Shown piece by piece: positions 1 to 7,719 of a DNA stretch of 16,775 bases. Every line of letters begins with the position of its first letter. Position 1 is the stretch's first letter. A model generated the notes under the pieces. The model was not told where the DNA came from. It saw only the letters and a program-made list of their open reading frames with translations, and did no database searches. Location of the stretch: assembly GCA_003551485.1 (NCBI GenBank), contig PUMS01000123.1:1-16775 (forward strand), written 5' to 3'. A program made the position numbers and the translations under genes. This DNA comes from Phycisphaeraceae bacterium. GTDB lineage: Bacteria; Planctomycetota; Phycisphaerae; Phycisphaerales; Phycisphaeraceae.

Positions 1-2
1 CC

Positions 3-2300
3 GAGCCTTTCAACCTCGAGGCCCTGGCCTCCCTGCCGGTGCGCCACGATGGCCGCACCAAGCCGCTGGACAGCGCAGCCCGAGCCACGCTGCACAAGCT
101 GAGCGACCGCGGGACGGTGATGCACGAGGGCGAGCGGCTTGGCCCCACCGAGTGGTACCTGCGCACCGCCGCGGAATACCACCCGCCCCCGCCACGCCTC
201 GGCCCGCACACCCTTCGGCCGGCGCTTCGGGCGTTCTTTGCCGATCTGGAGCGCCCGCCGGGGCCGGAGGCACTGTTCAACCCCGGTCACGGGATCGAGG
301 AGGCCGATGCGGCGACCCTGGCCGCAGCGCTGCTCGATCCGCGGCTGGAGGCGCCGCTGCCCGAGCACATGGCGCGGCAGTTGTGGGACGATCTGATCCC
401 AGACAACCTGATCGGCCTGCTCATCGCCTGGTACGAGCGAGGGCCATCGGTCCATGATCGCATCTTGCAGATCGATGCCCAGGCCCTGGCGCCGATCATC
501 CCGGACATCGAGGGCGATGAGAGCCGCATCTCGCTTGCGCGCGTGCGGCCGCACCTGCCGCGGCTCTACCTCGCCGTGCTCGAGGTGTTGAACAAGCCGG
601 CGGATGATCGCGATGACGCCGACCTGGCCGTGCTCGAACTGCACGAACAGGTGGTCCGCTTCCGTCTGTTGCGCAATCGCGATCGGCTGCGGCAGATGTT
701 CGCCGGGCACGACACCCACCGGATCATCGGCCATATGGTCCGGCCTCAAGTGACCGACCCGCAGGTGGCGCACCTGGTCCAGCGGGTGCTTACCAGCGCC
801 GATGATTCGATCCCGCTCCAGACGCTGCTGACGGTGGTGCGGGAGATGCGGCTGGATCCGCACCTCGAGCTCATGCTGGCGGCCTACGCCGACCGCGGCT
901 GGGGCTCGCAGGTGGCGGTCTTCCGGATCGACAACCCGCAGGTTCGGGGGCTGATGGGCCTGAAAGATGACCGCCGAAACCGCTTTTCCCTGCGCGAGCT
1001 TCAGCCGCAACTCGGTGCGCTCTACCTCCAGGCCGACCGCATCCGGCGCAGCGTGTCCGAGGAGCATCGCAGACCCCACGAGCGCGACCTGAACGAGCTG
1101 TTCAACAAGGTGGTATTCCACTACGGCAAGGTCCTGCTGCGCCGCGATCTGAAGGAGGTGGTCCCCCTGGATGCCGAGCAGGCCTGGCGCCAGCTCAACG
1201 AGGCGCCTGCCGACCACCCCTCAGTCCGGGCCTGGCGCGCGGTCTTCGAGGCCTGGCGCGGCGGGGATGCCGCGGCGTTCAACGATGCATTGGAGACCTA
1301 CTCAGCCCTGCTGGCCGACCCTGACCTGGCCGAAGCGCGGCAGCGGGCCGAGATGGGGCGGATCGATGTCGAGATGCTGTTCAACCGGCTCCAGCCGTTC
1401 TTCTGGGCCGCAGCGCTGTACGCCCTGGTGATGATCCTGGGCAGCCTGTCGTGGCTGGGCTTCAGCGAACCGCTTCGCCGAACCGCGGTGTGGCTGGCGC
1501 TGCTGGTGATCCTCTACCACACCGCCGCGCTTGCCCTGCGGGTTTACATCCACGGCAAGCCGCCGGTGACGAACCTGCATGCCTCGGCCATCTTCGTCGG
1601 CTGGGGCAGCGTGGTGCTGGCGCTGGTGCTGGAGCGCTACTACCGCAACGCCCTGGGGGTGGTCTGCGCCGGGGCGCTGGGCTTCGCCTCGCTGGTGCTG
1701 GCGCAGGCGATCAGCGCCGGCGATGACTTCGAGGCGGTGCGGGCGGTGCTCAACACGCCCTTCTGGCTGACCACGCACGTGCTGACGGTGACCATCGGCT
1801 ACTCGGCGATGTTCGTCGCCGCCGCGCTGGGGGTGGTCTACATCCTCGGCGGGCTGCTGACCACCGCCTTGAACCGCGAGCGGGCCGCGACGGTCACGCG
1901 GATGATCTACGGCACGCTGTGCTTCGGGCTGCTGTTCAGCTTCGTGGGCACGCTGCTGGGCGGGCTGTGGGCGGATCAGTCCTGGGGCCGTTTCTGGGGC
2001 TGGGACCCGAAGGAAAATGGGGCGCTGATGATCGTCATCATCGTGGCCATCGCCCTGCATGCGCGCTTCTGCGGGCTGATCCAGCAGCGCGGTTTGGCGG
2101 CCCTGTCGCTGCTGGGCGGGGTGATCACGGCCTGGGCCTGGTTCGGTGTGAACCTACTTGGCATCGGCCTGCACTCCTACGGCTTCATGGAAGGCGGCTT
2201 CGAAGTGCTGCTGGCCTACGTCGGCAGCCAGGTGGCCCTGATGGCCCTGGCGGCGATCCCCGCGCGGTACTGGAAGAGCCCCGGCATCGCCGGCCGCTAG
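3..2300 (+). CDS. ccsA: Cytochrome c assembly protein, CcsA/ResC type (5' truncated by window edge)
   Basis: This is the C-terminal part of a large cytochrome c maturation (system II) protein, which handles haem delivery and ligation at the outer face of the inner membrane. The frame is open from base 3 with no stop. It reads FNLEALASLPVRHDGRTKP before the GTG at 39, so that GTG is probably internal and the gene starts upstream. The segment GRTKPLDSAAR (about 42-80) is the linker seen in large planctomycete and Bacteroidetes-type CcsA proteins. About 450 residues of soluble region follow, then 8-9 membrane spans from about 1390 onward. The tryptophan-rich haem-binding WWD signature WGRFWGWDPKENG lies at about 1983-2021, with conserved histidines in the spans (HTAAL, LTTHVL, LHSYGF). 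The stop is TAG at 2298. Family identity is secure. The upstream part, often ResB-like, cannot be seen. Confidence 0.9.
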   Translation, partial: EPFNLEALASLPVRHDGRTKPLDSAARATLHKLSDRGTVMHEGERLGPTEWYLRTAAEYHPPPPRLGPHTLRPALRAFFADLERPPGPEALFNPGHGIEEADAATLAAALLDPRLEAPLPEHMARQLWDDLIPDNLIGLLIAWYERGPSVHDRILQIDAQALAPIIPDIEGDESRISLARVRPHLPRLYLAVLEVLNKPADDRDDADLAVLELHEQVVRFRLLRNRDRLRQMFAGHDTHRIIGHMVRPQVTDPQVAHLVQRVLTSADDSIPLQTLLTVVREMRLDPHLELMLAAYADRGWGSQVAVFRIDNPQVRGLMGLKDDRRNRFSLRELQPQLGALYLQADRIRRSVSEEHRRPHERDLNELFNKVVFHYGKVLLRRDLKEVVPLDAEQAWRQLNEAPADHPSVRAWRAVFEAWRGGDAAAFNDALETYSALLADPDLAEARQRAEMGRIDVEMLFNRLQPFFWAAALYALVMILGSLSWLGFSEPLRRTAVWLALLVILYHTAALALRVYIHGKPPVTNLHASAIFVGWGSVVLALVLERYYRNALGVVCAGALGFASLVLAQAISAGDDFEAVRAVLNTPFWLTTHVLTVTIGYSAMFVAAALGVVYILGGLLTTALNRERAATVTRMIYGTLCFGLLFSFVGTLLGGLWADQSWGRFWGWDPKENGALMIVIIVAIALHARFCGLIQQRGLAALSLLGGVITAWAWFGVNLLGIGLHSYGFMEGGFEVLLAYVGSQVALMALAAIPARYWKSPGIAGR

Positions 2301-2407
2301 CGCGGCAGGGTGCGGTCGCAAGGGCGGCCTTTTGCGCGGCTGCGCCTCGGGCTCGCTGTGCCCACCCTGCGTGCTGCGCGCCCGTGGGCGTTCGAGGGCA
2401 TACACGC
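2301..2407. other. Convergent intergenic gap
   Basis: This is the gap between the convergent ccsA and membrane-protein genes. It holds an inverted repeat, GCAGGGTG (2305-2312) and CACCCTGC (2363-2370), around a long GC-rich loop. It lacks a T-tract in either direction, so I do not call it a terminator. Confidence 0.3.
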
Positions 2408-3457
2408 CTATGCCCCCGATGCCTGGCGCGCCCGGGCGGCGGAACGGGCGACGGTGAGCCATACCGCCAGCCAGGCCAGGGTGGCGCCGCCGAGCACGGT
2501 GAGCACCCGTACCGTCTCCGCCGCGACCGCGGGGTCCTGGCGGCGGCCGGCGACATCGGAGAGGCTCCACAGCATCGCCAGGGGGTTGGCCAGCCAGGGC
2601 CAGGTCCAGCCCGCCTCGCCCGGAGCGGCGCCCTGGCCGGCCAGGAGGTTGACCGCGGCGGCCAGGGCCGGTTCGGCCAGCAGCAGGGCCAGGCAGCCGG
2701 CCATGGCCAGCGTCCGGCCCAGCCCCGAGGTCAGTTGCAGACCCGCCCAGAGGATCAACCCGCACCACAGGCTCCAGCCCAGCACTGTGCTGCTGATCTG
2801 GAGCGTCTGCACCGCCGTCCACCCGCCGCCGGTGATACCCGGCGGCGCATCCAGTTCCGGCCGCGTGCCCGCCCAGTAGAGCAGCCAGATCACGGCCTGG
2901 AAGATCGCGTTCATGCTCAGCCAGTCGCCCAGGGTCTGGCCCGCGGCAAGGCGCTGGCGCCTCCACCGGAAGCGGTGCACCTGTGCCTGGCTCAGCCGCA
3001 CCGCCGGCCACAGCGTCATCATGCCCACCATGCCCAGGATCAGCATCCATCGGATCGCCGGCAGTGTGGCATGCAGCCACCAGACGCTCAGCCACGATAG
3101 CAGCAGCCACAGGCACCAGGCCAGCAGCAGAATCTGCTGCGTCGAGGCCGGATGCGCCAGTGCCCCCAGCAGTGATCCGGGGAACGTCCGATGCCCGCCG
3201 CGGCCGGATCCGGTGGGCGGTGGCGTGCCCTGCTGTGGCTGGCCGGATGCAGGTTCGACCTGCAACTGATGGAGGGCATACGAGGGGGGTTCGCCAGGGT
3301 CGGGCTCAGGCCCGGGCTCAGGCCGCGGCGGGCCATGGGGCAAATCGGCCGGCTCACGCTGCGCGGCATCGCCGTCGGCCTCTTCGCGCTGCTCGGGTGG
3401 AATGCTGTTTTCATCAGCGAACAACGGTGCCCACTCCTTGGCCATGGGCCAACGCAT
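2408..3457 (-). CDS. Multi-pass integral membrane protein, function unknown
   Basis: I do not recognise the family. The N-terminal ~105 residues are soluble and Pro/Glu/Gly-rich (PRPEPGPEPDPGEPP), with no signal peptide. About six hydrophobic spans follow, including QILLLAWCLWLLLSWLSVWW, WMLILGMVGMMTLW and LTVLGGATLAWLAVWLTVA. A basic loop, RFRWRRQR, sits between the second and third spans. The general look is of a Yip1-like or ABC-permease-like membrane protein, but no diagnostic motif is present. Two starts are possible: ATG at 3457 (MRWPMAKEW) or ATG at 3445 (MAKEWAPLF). Neither has a good Shine-Dalgarno site. The gene lies downstream of the POTRA protein on the same strand, but the palindromic repeat at 3486-3586 separates them and may uncouple their expression. 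Confidence 0.7.
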   Translation of the reverse strand: MRWPMAKEWAPLFADENSIPPEQREEADGDAAQREPADLPHGPPRPEPGPEPDPGEPPSYALHQLQVEPASGQPQQGTPPPTGSGRGGHRTFPGSLLGALAHPASTQQILLLAWCLWLLLSWLSVWWLHATLPAIRWMLILGMVGMMTLWPAVRLSQAQVHRFRWRRQRLAAGQTLGDWLSMNAIFQAVIWLLYWAGTRPELDAPPGITGGGWTAVQTLQISSTVLGWSLWCGLILWAGLQLTSGLGRTLAMAGCLALLLAEPALAAAVNLLAGQGAAPGEAGWTWPWLANPLAMLWSLSDVAGRRQDPAVAAETVRVLTVLGGATLAWLAVWLTVARSAARARQASGA

Positions 3458-3485
3458 CGGCGCGATTGCTGCCCTGGAAATCCGA

Positions 3486-3586
3486 CTCCCTCTCCCCCCG
3501 GGAGAGGGCTGGGGTGAGGGGAGACACGCTCGCCGCGTGCAAACCTGCCCTCACCCCCGGCCCCTCTCCCGGGGGGAGAGGGGAGA
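3486..3586. repeat. REP/MITE-like palindromic intergenic repeat (CCCTCTCCC family)
   Basis: This is an imperfect inverted repeat of about 100 bp. The left arm is about 3488-3521 and the right arm about 3548-3582, and they match over about 34 positions with one or two differences near the middle. Each arm has its own small palindrome, CCCTCTCCC against GGGAGAGGG with a 3-nt loop. The centre holds a third hairpin, CACGC/GCGTG (about 3525-3538). This sequence class is a widespread dispersed repeat in high-GC bacteria; its shadow translations such as LTPALSRGERE recur in databases. It lies 29 bp upstream of the membrane-protein start and 66 bp downstream of the POTRA-protein stop, so it could fold in the transcript between them and act as an attenuator or stabiliser. 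No transposase is nearby. Confidence 0.8.
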
Positions 3587-3609
3587 GAGAGCGGGCCGCC
3601 CTGGCGGGC

Positions 3610-3630
3610 GTTGCCGCCCCCACGGGCAAC
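3610..3630 (-). other. Small hairpin downstream of the POTRA gene
   Basis: GTTGCC (3610-3615) and GGCAAC (3625-3630) form a 6-bp stem 22 bp after the POTRA-protein stop. No T-tract follows on the minus strand, so a terminator role is unproven. Confidence 0.25.
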
Positions 3631-3652
3631 GTGGTCTGTGGCAGAGCCGCCA

Positions 3653-4666
3653 TCACTGCTGCTTACGCGGGTAGGGGGCGTTGAGGTCGTGGTCCAGTTT
3701 CCACCGGCTGCCATCGCGGTGGAAGTCCTGGTAATTGCGGGCGATGTAGGACAGCCGGGCCAGCTTCACGTTCGCACTGGGTTCCGCCGGCTGGGCCTTG
3801 CCAGGGGGTGAGCCCCAGTAGATCCGGCCATCCTCGCCCGTGCGAAGCACCAGACGCGCATCGCCCAGACCCGCGATGCGGCCGCCGACGTCGATGGCCT
3901 CGAAGCGATGCAATTGCGGGTAATCTTCGAGGTACAGCGCCAGGGCGATGCCCGCCTGCACATCATCGCGGTCCCAGCGCTCGCCCTCGCCGGGCGAGCG
4001 CTCGAGGTTGCCGATGATGATGGGCAGGCCCGTCTGGCGGCGGAGGGTGTCGATCGAGGCGCCGTTGTAGTTGTGCCACAGCACGTAGCCCGAGGGGTCG
4101 ATGATGTCGATGCGGTCATCGTCGTAGACCACCGCCCCGAGCACCTGGCGGTACTCGGCATGGATGCGAAGCCCGCCGTGACGGCGCTCGACGCGGTGGG
4201 CCTTGCGGACCCAGGGGTCGCTTTGCGCCGCCTCAAGGGCCAGCTTCAGCGCCTCGCGGTTGAGCGGATCGATCTGCACCACGCGGTGCCACTGGCCGTT
4301 GCCGGCTTCGTACTCGGCCGCATCCAGCGCATCGAAGATGCGGCGAGTGACCCCATCGACGATGGCCTGGCCGAAGTCGCCCTCGAAGGGAAAGTCCACC
4401 AGCTTGATCTGCCCGGCCCCGAGCCAGTTGCCGGCGCCGGCGCGTGGCGGCACATCCTGGTGGCGTTGCTTCAGGTGCTGTTCGAGCCCGGCCGCGGCGT
4501 GCTGCCAGCCGATGCCGACCGCCAGCAGCCCGATGGCGGCCAGCAGGGTCTTCAGCGTCAGGATCATCGCCGCGCGGCGGCCCGGGCCGGCCACGCTGCC
4601 GCTGGTTCGAGACTTGCGCGATCCGCCGCGGCCGCTCTTGCGCTTGCTGGATGAAAACCAACCCAT
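3653..4666 (-). CDS. FtsQ/DivIB-like membrane protein with POTRA domain
   Basis: This is a 337-residue single-span protein with FtsQ topology. A basic cytoplasmic tail (SKRKSGRGGSRKSR, residues 7-20) is followed by one membrane span (about 35-55) and a large extracytoplasmic part. Residues 149-196 read like an FtsQ POTRA domain: DPWVRKAHRVERR, then LRIHAEYRQVLGAVV, then IDIIDPSGYVL. Next comes a LPIIIGN segment (214-220), equivalent to the 'LPxLxG' of FtsQ, and a C-terminal beta region with RLVLRTGEDGRIYWG (271-285). FtsQ anchors the divisome in most bacteria. Here the gene is not in a dcw cluster, so a division role is inference. The ATG at 4666 has GGAG 11 nt upstream. The lipoprotein gene at 4721-5227 lies 54 bp upstream on the same strand, suggesting co-transcription. 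Confidence 0.65.
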   Translation of the reverse strand: MGWFSSSKRKSGRGGSRKSRTSGSVAGPGRRAAMILTLKTLLAAIGLLAVGIGWQHAAAGLEQHLKQRHQDVPPRAGAGNWLGAGQIKLVDFPFEGDFGQAIVDGVTRRIFDALDAAEYEAGNGQWHRVVQIDPLNREALKLALEAAQSDPWVRKAHRVERRHGGLRIHAEYRQVLGAVVYDDDRIDIIDPSGYVLWHNYNGASIDTLRRQTGLPIIIGNLERSPGEGERWDRDDVQAGIALALYLEDYPQLHRFEAIDVGGRIAGLGDARLVLRTGEDGRIYWGSPPGKAQPAEPSANVKLARLSYIARNYQDFHRDGSRWKLDHDLNAPYPRKQQ

Positions 4667-4720
4667 GGTGCGGTGTGCTCCGTTGAGTCCCCCGCCCGGC
4701 GGTGGGCGGCGCCGGGCGAG

Positions 4721-5227
4721 TCAGCGCTGCTCGCGCGGCGCGCCGCGGTCCTGCTGGGCGGGCTGGATGCCGCCGGCGCCGATGTGCCAGGGCGTGGCAT
4801 CGAAGGTCTCATCCGGCGGCACGTAATCGGGCGGAAATTCGGGCGTGGGACGCCGATCAAAGCCGGTGATGGCCGGCGTGCCCGGCAACTTGTAGGTGCC
4901 ACGGTCGACCACCGCCGTGCCCCACCCGCCCGAGCGGCGAAGCCGCCAGCGCACCTCAGTGGCGGGCAGCAGCTCAATCTGGCTGATGCCCGTCTCATCC
5001 TCGCCCTCGCGCACGAGGTTGACGAACAGGTCGTAGCCCACCGGCACCTCGTAGCGCCACAGCACCTCGCGGGTGTAGACATCCCGCACGAAGACCGTCT
5101 TGGGCGACTCCACCCGCGACTGGTAGGTGGCGGTATCGCGGCTGGCGCAGCCGCCGACCAGCAGCAGGGGGGCGATTACGGCGACGGTCAGGACCGCGGC
5201 CCACAGACGCTTTGAGTGCATGAGCAT
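4721..5227 (-). CDS. Predicted lipoprotein, function unknown
   Basis: This 168-residue protein begins with a lipoprotein signal: a short basic start (MLMHSKR), a hydrophobic core (LWAAVLTVAVIAPLLL) and the lipobox VGGC at about residues 24-27. The mature part has a beta-rich look (TVFVRDVYTREVLWRYEVPVG, then a region with LLPATEVRWRL). It ends in a Pro- and Gln-rich tail (PEFPPDYVPPDE, IQPAQQDRG). ATG at 5227 is chosen over in-frame upstream codons because GAGG sits 8 nt upstream and the signal peptide starts there; ATG 5221 is a weaker alternative. I recognise no domain. It is likely co-transcribed with the POTRA protein 54 bp downstream and may work with it at the cell envelope. Confidence 0.7.
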   Translation of the reverse strand: MLMHSKRLWAAVLTVAVIAPLLLVGGCASRDTATYQSRVESPKTVFVRDVYTREVLWRYEVPVGYDLFVNLVREGEDETGISQIELLPATEVRWRLRRSGGWGTAVVDRGTYKLPGTPAITGFDRRPTPEFPPDYVPPDETFDATPWHIGAGGIQPAQQDRGAPREQR

Positions 5228-5590
5228 GACATCATCCTCGCATGGCCAGAGCTCGGGCCGCCACGGCCCGCGGCGGCCCGCCGATTGGGGGCATCGGCAT
5301 TCTAACCGCAACGGCCCGATCTTTTCCCGCCCCCCCGCCGGCGGCGGGTCCCCCCGGCCCCGAATCCCCAATCCCCAGCGGGTCAGGGCGAACGCACGTC
5401 AGGTGGCCTGGTGGGCGGCATGGCCAGCGGCTGTCCGCGGCCAATGGTCATGCCAGCCCGTGACGGAGGGTTTGCATCATGGCCATCCGCCGAAGACGGG
5501 CTGCTGACCATGCCGCCCTGGCCTGCATCCGTTCGCTCTGCACCCTTCCCCCCCCTGCCCCCTGCCCCCTGCGCTTGGGCGCTGCGGGAC
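5228..5590. other. Divergent intergenic region upstream of rpsU
   Basis: No convincing gene lies in this spacer between the lipoprotein (-) and rpsU (+). It contains a G/C-rich inverted repeat (about 5331-5346, GCCGCCGGCGGC-type). It also holds a C-rich direct repeat at 5548-5570 (C8-TG-C5-TG-C5-TG), whose core also occurs upstream of the gene at 7720-8373. Confidence 0.4.
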
Positions 5591-5620
5591 TTGCCGGGTC
5601 CGGGGCGGGGGGATTATACT
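5591..5620 (+). promoter_or_regulatory. Sigma-70-like promoter for rpsU
   Basis: TTGCCG (5591-5596), an 18-nt spacer, then TATACT (5615-5620) match the -35 and -10 consensus well. A start near 5627 would give a leader of about 75 nt before the rpsU ATG. Confidence 0.65.
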
Positions 5621-5629
5621 GTCGCGCTT

Positions 5630-5657
5630 GTCCGTCCCGGGTCGGCCTCGGGCGGAC
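5630..5657 (+). promoter_or_regulatory. Leader hairpin in the rpsU 5' UTR
   Basis: GTCCG-t-CCCG (5630-5639) pairs with CGGGCGGAC (5649-5657) to give a 9-bp stem with one bulged base and a 9-nt loop, inside the predicted rpsU leader. It could serve mRNA stability or autogenous control by bS21. No covariation evidence is available here. Confidence 0.4.
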
Positions 5658-5701
5658 GGCTGGTGGTTGACCGACTGACTGACCTGGCATAAGGAGCATT
5701 C

Positions 5702-5920
5702 ATGGCGATCCGCATCAAAGCCCGCGCAGGTGAATCGGCCGAGCAGATCATGCGCCGATTCAAGAAGATGTGCGAGAAGGAAGGCCTGACCAAGGACATC
5801 AAGCGTCAGGCCTACTACGAAAAGCCCAGCGAGCGAAACCGCCGGGCCGCGCGAAAGTCGCTCAAGCGGCAGCAGCAGGCCCAGGTGCCGGGCCTGGCGG
5901 CGAGGCGCGGCCGGAGGTGA
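5702..5920 (+). CDS. rpsU: Small ribosomal subunit protein bS21
   Basis: bS21 is a small basic protein of the 30S platform next to the 16S 3' end, where it helps mRNA start-site engagement. The 72-residue product shows the family pattern throughout: ESAEQIMRRFKKMCEKEG, LTKDIKRQAYYEKPSERNRR, then a basic tail. The length is normal for the family, near 70 residues. The start is fixed by a strong AAGGAG at 5691-5696, 5 nt before ATG 5702, one of the two best ribosome-binding sites in the window. It has its own promoter (5591-5620) and a leader hairpin. rsfS lies 274 bp downstream on the same strand, so the two may share a transcript. Confidence 0.95.
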   Translation: MAIRIKARAGESAEQIMRRFKKMCEKEGLTKDIKRQAYYEKPSERNRRAARKSLKRQQQAQVPGLAARRGRR

Positions 5921-6194
5921 GCATGCCTGCGCGTCCGGCCGCGATGCAACTTCGGTGCTGTTGGCCGGTGCCGGGGGTCGTCATCGCGACGGCCGGGTTT
6001 CGACGGCTCCAACGGCGCCCAGCGAAGCGGGCGGCACGGACTGGCTCCACCGGCCATCCCATCCAGCGATCCGCCATCCACACTGCGGGAAATGGCCCCG
6101 AGCCGGGAGCGGGTATCCCGCGTGCCCGCTCTGAGGGCGCGGGCCTGCGACCGGCGGCCGGCCGCTTTCACCGCGCGCTGCGGCCGGCCACGTG

Positions 6195-6638
6195 ATGATG
6201 CAGCAGCACCTGCCCCATCCCGACCGCATCGACCGTCCCGAGCGGCCGGCGCGGCCTCCGCGACACGACCGGGGCGAAGATGCGGCGATCCGCAGTTTCG
6301 CCATCGAGGCCGCGCGGCTGTGCCATGACCGCCACGCCGAGCAGGTTCAGCTTTTCGACGTGCGCGGCCTCTCGACGTTGACCGACTACATTCTCATCGC
6401 CTCGGGCACCTCAGACCGCCAGCTCGAGGCCATCGCCCGCGAACTGGATGATCTTGGGAAAGCGGCCGGCTTCCCCTGCATCGCGCGCGACGGCGATGGC
6501 CAGGTCCGCTGGGTGGTGCACGACTACCTGGACGTGGTGGTCCACCTCTTCGAGCCCGAGACGCGCGCCTTCTACGACCTGGAAATGCTCTGGGGCGATT
6601 GCGAGCAGGTCACCTGGGCGCGTCCATCGCAGCAATGA
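6195..6638 (+). CDS. rsfS: Ribosomal silencing factor RsfS (Iojap/DUF143 family)
   Basis: RsfS binds protein uL14 on the 50S subunit and blocks joining with 30S during starvation. The family core is nearly complete: FAIEAARLCHDRHAEQVQLFDV, then TDYILIASGTSDRQLEAIA, WVVHDYLDVVVHLF, and the closing signature TRAFYDLEMLWGD. An extra ~32-residue N-terminus rich in Pro and Arg precedes the domain and is probably disordered. GTG 6192, ATG 6195 and ATG 6198 are consecutive in-frame start options, none with a clear Shine-Dalgarno site; ATG 6195 is a choice, not a proof. The last 29 bases overlap the 3' end of tilS on the other strand. The preceding 274 bp after rpsU shows no gene and no terminator. 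Confidence 0.93.
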   Translation: MMQQHLPHPDRIDRPERPARPPRHDRGEDAAIRSFAIEAARLCHDRHAEQVQLFDVRGLSTLTDYILIASGTSDRQLEAIARELDDLGKAAGFPCIARDGDGQVRWVVHDYLDVVVHLFEPETRAFYDLEMLWGDCEQVTWARPSQQ

Positions 6639-7656
6639 TGACCTTCCCGCCCTCGATGCGAAGCTCATAACCACCGGGCAGGCCCAGGCAGCGCACCCCG
6701 CCGCGGTCATCGCGGATGGCCCTGACGGCGCGATCAACGGCGCGACCGGGCCAGCGGTCGGTCGCGATGCCCATCTCGCCGACGATCCATCGCAGCGCCA
6801 GACCCAGCCAGGGCGCGGCCACCCGGCGCGCCGCAGCGCGGTCGAGGATTCGCCTGTCGGGGTGGGTCTCGAGGCTGATGCGCCGGGCGATCCGCCGGGC
6901 GGCGCGGTCCATCAGGTGGGTGGCTTCCGCCGCGCGGTCGGCCATCGCCACGGCCTTGGCCGCGACATCGTGAGCGAGTTGGCCAAGGGCGGGGGTGATG
7001 CGCTGACGAAGGGCGTTGCGAAGGGAGGTGGTGTCGGCATTGGTGCGGTCCTCGCGCCAGGGCTGCTCGAGGTGGCTCAGCCACCGCTCGACTTCGCTTC
7101 GCGTCAGTCCCAGCATGGGGCGGACCAGGTGAACGGGCGGCGGCTGGCGGTCCCCGGTGAGCCTTCGCCGCCAGCGCATGGCGGCCATGCCGCGCACGCC
7201 GCTGCCGCGCAGCAGGCGCATCAGCACCGTCTCGAGTTGATCGTCGCCGTGGTGGGCGGTGACGATGAAGCGTGCATCCACCTCGCGGGCCAGTTCGAGC
7301 AGCGTTGCGTAGCGCAGCCGGCGCGCGGCGGCGGCGCGGTTGCCCGCGGCGAGAGCGGGCCGGATGTGGCGGATGTGGCAGGGCAGGCCGAGCTGCGCGG
7401 CCAGTTGCTCGACGAATGCGGCATCGGCCGACGGCTCGGGCTCAGGTCGCAGGTGGTGGTGGATATGGGCCACGTGCAAATCGAGGTTGAACCCACGGCG
7501 GGGGGCGAGCAACGCAAGGGCACGCAGCAGCGCCGTGGAGTCGGCCCCGCCGCTGACGGCGACAACCAGCCGGGCGCCCGCGGGCACGCCACAGCGATGG
7601 CGCAGATCGCGCGCCACGGTCTTGACCAGCGGGTGATAGTGCGGTGCATGGTCCAC
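6610..7656 (-). CDS. tilS: tRNA(Ile)-lysidine synthetase TilS
   Basis: TilS attaches lysine to C34 of the tRNA-Ile CAU anticodon using ATP, so that it reads AUA codons. The 348-residue product has the N-type ATP-pyrophosphatase P-loop SGGADS (residues 35-40). It also has the TilS signature HHGDDQLETVLMRLLRGSG (135-153), an RRLRY motif and the segment RSEVERWL...WREDRTNADTTSLRNALR typical of the family. It is shorter than E. coli TilS (about 430), so a full C-terminal tRNA-binding extension is probably missing, as in other compact TilS proteins. The start is GTG at 7656, with AAGG nearby and no better in-frame ATG. It is the last gene of a minus-strand run, 63 bp after the membrane protein at 7720-8373. 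Confidence 0.93.
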   Translation of the reverse strand: MDHAPHYHPLVKTVARDLRHRCGVPAGARLVVAVSGGADSTALLRALALLAPRRGFNLDLHVAHIHHHLRPEPEPSADAAFVEQLAAQLGLPCHIRHIRPALAAGNRAAAARRLRYATLLELAREVDARFIVTAHHGDDQLETVLMRLLRGSGVRGMAAMRWRRRLTGDRQPPPVHLVRPMLGLTRSEVERWLSHLEQPWREDRTNADTTSLRNALRQRITPALGQLAHDVAAKAVAMADRAAEATHLMDRAARRIARRISLETHPDRRILDRAAARRVAAPWLGLALRWIVGEMGIATDRWPGRAVDRAVRAIRDDRGGVRCLGLPGGYELRIEGGKVIIAAMDAPR

Positions 7657-7719
7657 GCCTTGGCCTTCATCGCGGCCGGATGGGAGCGTCGCCTGTGGCG
7701 CCGGGGAGGCGGGTCGGCA

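Noticed and set aside
2305..2370. Bidirectional terminator between the convergent genes
   Set aside because: The stem has a 50-nt loop and no T-tract in either direction.
3249..3266. tRNA T-arm-like GCAGGTTCGACCTGC
   Set aside because: The loop is too short (5 nt), and it lies inside the membrane-protein coding sequence.
3488..3582. Small proteins encoded by the palindromic repeat
   Set aside because: The peptides arise from the repeat itself and are a known annotation artefact. There is no start signal.
5921..6194. Small gene between rpsU and rsfS
   Set aside because: The frames are Arg/Pro/Gly-rich, with no ribosome-binding site and no recognisable motif.
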